From Acidimicrobiaceae bacterium (lineage in GTDB: Bacteria; Actinomycetota; Acidimicrobiia; Acidimicrobiales; RAAP-2), in NCBI GenBank assembly GCA_003152015.1, contig PLZF01000013.1, positions 1 through 64,000 of the forward strand: a DNA stretch of 64,000 bases, read 5' to 3'. A program made the position numbers and the translations under genes. Every line of letters starts with the position of its first letter. Positions within the stretch are counted from its first letter, which is position 1. Below, one piece after another: positions 61,154-64,000 of this stretch. The notes under the pieces were generated by a model that did no database searches, was not told where the DNA came from, and saw nothing but the letters and a program-made list of their open reading frames with translations.

Positions 61154-64000
61154 ATGACCTACGCTGAGTTGCACACCCACTCCAACTTTTCTTTTCTCGA
61201 CGGTGCGAGCCATCCCGAGGAGCTGGCCGCTGAAGCCGTCCGGCTCGGGCTGTCCGCGCTTGCCCTCACCGATCATGACGGTCTCTACGGTGCCGTCCGG
61301 TTCGCCGAGGCAGCCCGCGCCTTCGGCCTCCCCACCGTGTTCGGAGCCGAGCTCACCCTCACCAGTGCGGGAACCCCAGCCCCGCCTCGCACAGGTGTTC
61401 CCGATCCCGACGGCACCCATCTGGTGGTGCTGGCCCGGAACCCCGGAGGCTACGCCCGCCTCAGTCGCGGCATCGCCGAAGCACACCTGGCGGGAGGTGA
61501 AAAAGGAAAGCCCATCATCACCCTCGATAACCTGGCCAACCGTCATGACGGTCATTGGCAGATCCTCACCGGCTGTCGAAAGGGAGCGCTCGCCGCCGCC
61601 CTCACCACCGGCGGTCCGGCCGCAGCGGCCCGGGTCCTCGACCAACTGATCGACCGGTTTGGCCGTGACCGCATTGCCGTGGAGCTGTGGGACCACGGTG
61701 ATCCCATCGACACCACCCGCAACGACACCCTGGCCCTGCTGGCCACCGAGCGAGGGGTCACGCCGGTGGCTACCAACAATGTCCATTACGCCGTCCCCGC
61801 TCGTTTCCCCCTGGCCACCGCGCTGGCTGCCGTACGGGCCCGGCAATCTCTCGAGAACATCGAGGGCTGGCTCCCCCCTTCACCGAGCGCCTGCCTACGC
61901 GGTGACGCAGAGCAGAAATGGCGATTCGCCCGCTGGCCCGGGGCGGTGGAACGGGCGGCGGAGATCGCCGCAGAGTGTGCCTTCGATCTGCGCCTGGTGG
62001 CACCACGGCTACCCGACTTTCCGGTACCGGCCGGCCATACCGAACAGACCTGGTTGATGGAGTTGGTCCGACAAGGAGCCACCGACCGGTACGGCCCGCG
62101 GGATGCCGAGCGGGTGCCGGGGGCATGGAAACAGCTCGACCATGAACTCGACGTCATCGGTGCCCTCGGGTTTGCGGGCTACTTCCTCACCGTATGGGAC
62201 ATCGTGATGTTCTGCCGCCGGCGGGACATCTTCTACCAGGGTCGGGGCTCGGCGGCCACGTCCGCCGTCTGTTACGCCCTCGGCATCACCAACGTCGATG
62301 CCGTCTCACTCGGGTTGTTGTTCGAGCGTTTTCTCTCGCCTGCCCGCGACGGACCGCCGGACATCGACGTCGACATCGAGTCGGGCCGCCGGGAAGAGGC
62401 CATCCAGTACGTCTACGAACGGTACGGCCGGCTACACGCCGCTCAGGTCGCCAACGTCATCACCTACCGGTCAAAGTCCGCCATCCGCGACATAGGTAAG
62501 GCCCTGGGGCATCCAATGGAGGAGGTGGACGGGTGGGCCAAGTCGGTGCAGCGGGGTGAGCCCATCGGTGACCGTGACGATCTCCCTCCACTGGTACGGG
62601 ATCTGGCCACCGAGATACTCGATTTCCCCCGGCATCTGGGTATCCACTCGGGAGGCATGGTGATCTGCGATCGCCCGGTGGTCGAGATCTGCCCGGTGGA
62701 ATGGGGCCGGATGCCGGGCCGCAGCGTGCTCCAGTGGGACAAGGACGACTGCGCGGCGGCCGGTCTTGTCAAGTTCGACCTCCTCGGTCTGGGCATGCTG
62801 ACCGCCCTCCATCACATGGTCGATCTGGTGCGGGAGTACCACGGCATCGAGATCGATCTGGCCCGCCTCGACCAGGAGGTCGAGGTCTACGACCTGTTGT
62901 GCCGGGCCGACACCGTCGGGGTGTTCCAAGTGGAGTCCCGGGCCCAGATGGGCACACTCCCCCGCGTGCAACCCCGATGCTTCTACGACCTGGCCATCGA
63001 AGTCGCCCTCATCCGCCCCGGACCGATCCAGGGCAATGCCGTTCATCCCTACATCCGGCGGCGGAATGGGACCGAGCCCGTCTCGTATCTGCATCCGCTA
63101 CTGCAGCCATCGCTGGAGCGGACTCTCGGCGTCCCGCTCTTTCAGGAACAGTTGATGCAGATCGCCATCGACGTGGCCGGTTTTTCCCCCACAGAAGCCG
63201 ACGAACTGCGCCAGGCCATGAGCGCCAAACGATCGGGTGAGCGGATGGAGCGTCTCCGCGGCCGCCTCTTCGCCGGCATGGCCGCCAAAAACGTAGGGGT
63301 GGACGTGGCTGAACAGGTCTACGCCGCGCTGGCAGCCTTTGCCAACTTCGGCTTTCCCGAGAGCCACTCGGTGGCATTTGCCCACCTGGTGTACTCCACC
63401 GCCTGGTGCAAGGTGCACTACCCGGCTGCCTTCACCGCCGGGCTGCTGAATGCCCAGCCCATGGGGTTCTGGTCTCCCCAGAGTCTGATCGCCGATGCCA
63501 AGCGGCATGGAGTGGGGATCCGCCGTCCTGACGTGAATGCCAGCCGGGCCGGTGCCTGGATCGAGGAAGGTGCCGAGGCTGATCGGGACACTCCCGCCGT
63601 CCGGCTCGGGTTGTCGTCGGTACGTGGCATCGGGGACGAGGCGGCAGGGAGGATAGCGGAGGGCCGCCCCTGGTCAGGGATGGAGGACCTGGTGCGCCGG
63701 GCCGGCGTCACCCGAGCCCAGTTGGAGACGCTGGCCACCGCCGGAGCACTCGACAGCCTGTCCACCGACGCGGACGGCAGCACGGGCGGCGGCGAAAACG
63801 GCGACCCCGGAGAAAAGCAGACAGCCCGCGGGAGGAACCGGCGATCGCTGGTATGGACAGCGGGAGCCGCGGCTCAAGCCACCTTTGACCGGCTTCCGGG
63901 GGTGACCACCGGGTCGGAGCCGCCGCCTCTCCCCGCTCCCACCCCCTGGGAGGGCGTGGCCGACGACCTGTGGTCACTGGGCATGGCCCCGGACACCACC
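61154..64000 (+). CDS. dnaE2: Error-prone DNA polymerase DnaE2 (partial, runs off the window)
   Basis: 949 codons are visible with no stop. The N-terminal PHP domain reads AELHTHSNFSFLDGASHPEE and LALTDHDGLYGAVRFAEAAR. The polymerase palm has FYQGRGSAATSAVCYALGIT and RFLSPARDGPPDIDVDIESG, with two catalytic Asp, and KFDLLGLGMLTALHHMVDLV, which gives the third. The fingers and thumb include ANFGFPESHSVAFAHLVYST. It starts ATG 61154, 19 bp after imuB. This C-family polymerase does translesion synthesis and mutagenesis under SOS control with ImuA' and ImuB. Confidence 0.96.
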   Translation, partial: MTYAELHTHSNFSFLDGASHPEELAAEAVRLGLSALALTDHDGLYGAVRFAEAARAFGLPTVFGAELTLTSAGTPAPPRTGVPDPDGTHLVVLARNPGGYARLSRGIAEAHLAGGEKGKPIITLDNLANRHDGHWQILTGCRKGALAAALTTGGPAAAARVLDQLIDRFGRDRIAVELWDHGDPIDTTRNDTLALLATERGVTPVATNNVHYAVPARFPLATALAAVRARQSLENIEGWLPPSPSACLRGDAEQKWRFARWPGAVERAAEIAAECAFDLRLVAPRLPDFPVPAGHTEQTWLMELVRQGATDRYGPRDAERVPGAWKQLDHELDVIGALGFAGYFLTVWDIVMFCRRRDIFYQGRGSAATSAVCYALGITNVDAVSLGLLFERFLSPARDGPPDIDVDIESGRREEAIQYVYERYGRLHAAQVANVITYRSKSAIRDIGKALGHPMEEVDGWAKSVQRGEPIGDRDDLPPLVRDLATEILDFPRHLGIHSGGMVICDRPVVEICPVEWGRMPGRSVLQWDKDDCAAAGLVKFDLLGLGMLTALHHMVDLVREYHGIEIDLARLDQEVEVYDLLCRADTVGVFQVESRAQMGTLPRVQPRCFYDLAIEVALIRPGPIQGNAVHPYIRRRNGTEPVSYLHPLLQPSLERTLGVPLFQEQLMQIAIDVAGFSPTEADELRQAMSAKRSGERMERLRGRLFAGMAAKNVGVDVAEQVYAALAAFANFGFPESHSVAFAHLVYSTAWCKVHYPAAFTAGLLNAQPMGFWSPQSLIADAKRHGVGIRRPDVNASRAGAWIEEGAEADRDTPAVRLGLSSVRGIGDEAAGRIAEGRPWSGMEDLVRRAGVTRAQLETLATAGALDSLSTDADGSTGGGENGDPGEKQTARGRNRRSLVWTAGAAAQATFDRLPGVTTGSEPPPLPAPTPWEGVADDLWSLGMAPDTT

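Overview
The window is a GC-rich chromosomal segment from an actinobacterium, most probably class Acidimicrobiia. Evidence: extracytoplasmic repeats of the [12 protein letters not shown] type that I associate with that class, two F420-type luciferase-like oxidoreductases, a BldD-type regulator with a c-di-GMP signature, an ImuA'/ImuB/DnaE2 mutasome, an HrcA/CIRCE-controlled dnaJ, a bacterial CYP51, frequent GTG/TTG starts, and many 4-bp ATGA/GTGA gene overlaps. Family assignments come from motif reading, not from searches.

Layout. 1-16.4 kb is mixed accessory and metabolic sequence: tRNA-Val, an inositol-phosphatase-like gene, a lipoprotein pair, an OafA/SGNH acyltransferase, an aldehyde dehydrogenase, a small F420-oxidoreductase operon, a VapBC-like pair, an aminoglycoside-phosphotransferase-fold kinase, an orphan substrate-binding lipoprotein, a decayed sulfonate/nitrate-type ABC operon, tRNA-Met, an esterase and tRNA-Asn. 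16.4-43.9 kb is mostly core: sigA-dnaG, ppdK, glyS, a wall or cell-surface deacetylase (frameshifted), the uppS-membrane protein-recO-hemW operon, dinG, the HTH-HIT-phoH-ybeY-corC-era chain, a BldD regulator, hrcA-dnaJ-rsmE behind a CIRCE element, a DtxR regulator, lepA and rpsT.

44.3-58.2 kb is a catabolic or oxidative region. From about 49 kb it is a divergent cluster: SDR, CMD-family protein, ALDH and 3-hydroxyisobutyrate-dehydrogenase-like genes leftward; an unknown protein, TetR, P450, SDR, CYP51, ferredoxin and NTF2-like genes rightward. This gene set and its divergent layout match, from memory, the Mycobacterium tuberculosis Rv0762c-Rv0771 (cyp51) neighbourhood. The rightward arm seems to start from a leaderless promoter embedded in two palindromes.

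58.2-64 kb carries a DksA/TraR-like gene, a 17-bp perfect inverted repeat, a roughly 220-nt stretch that folds into a pseudoknotted structured RNA candidate, and the LexA-boxed imuA'-imuB-dnaE2 cassette. DnaE2 runs off the right edge. ImuB appears to lack an internal domain.

Four decayed loci (an MFS transporter, an ABC importer, a glyoxalase and the frameshifted deacetylase) suggest ongoing gene loss; the deacetylase lesion could also be a sequencing or assembly error.
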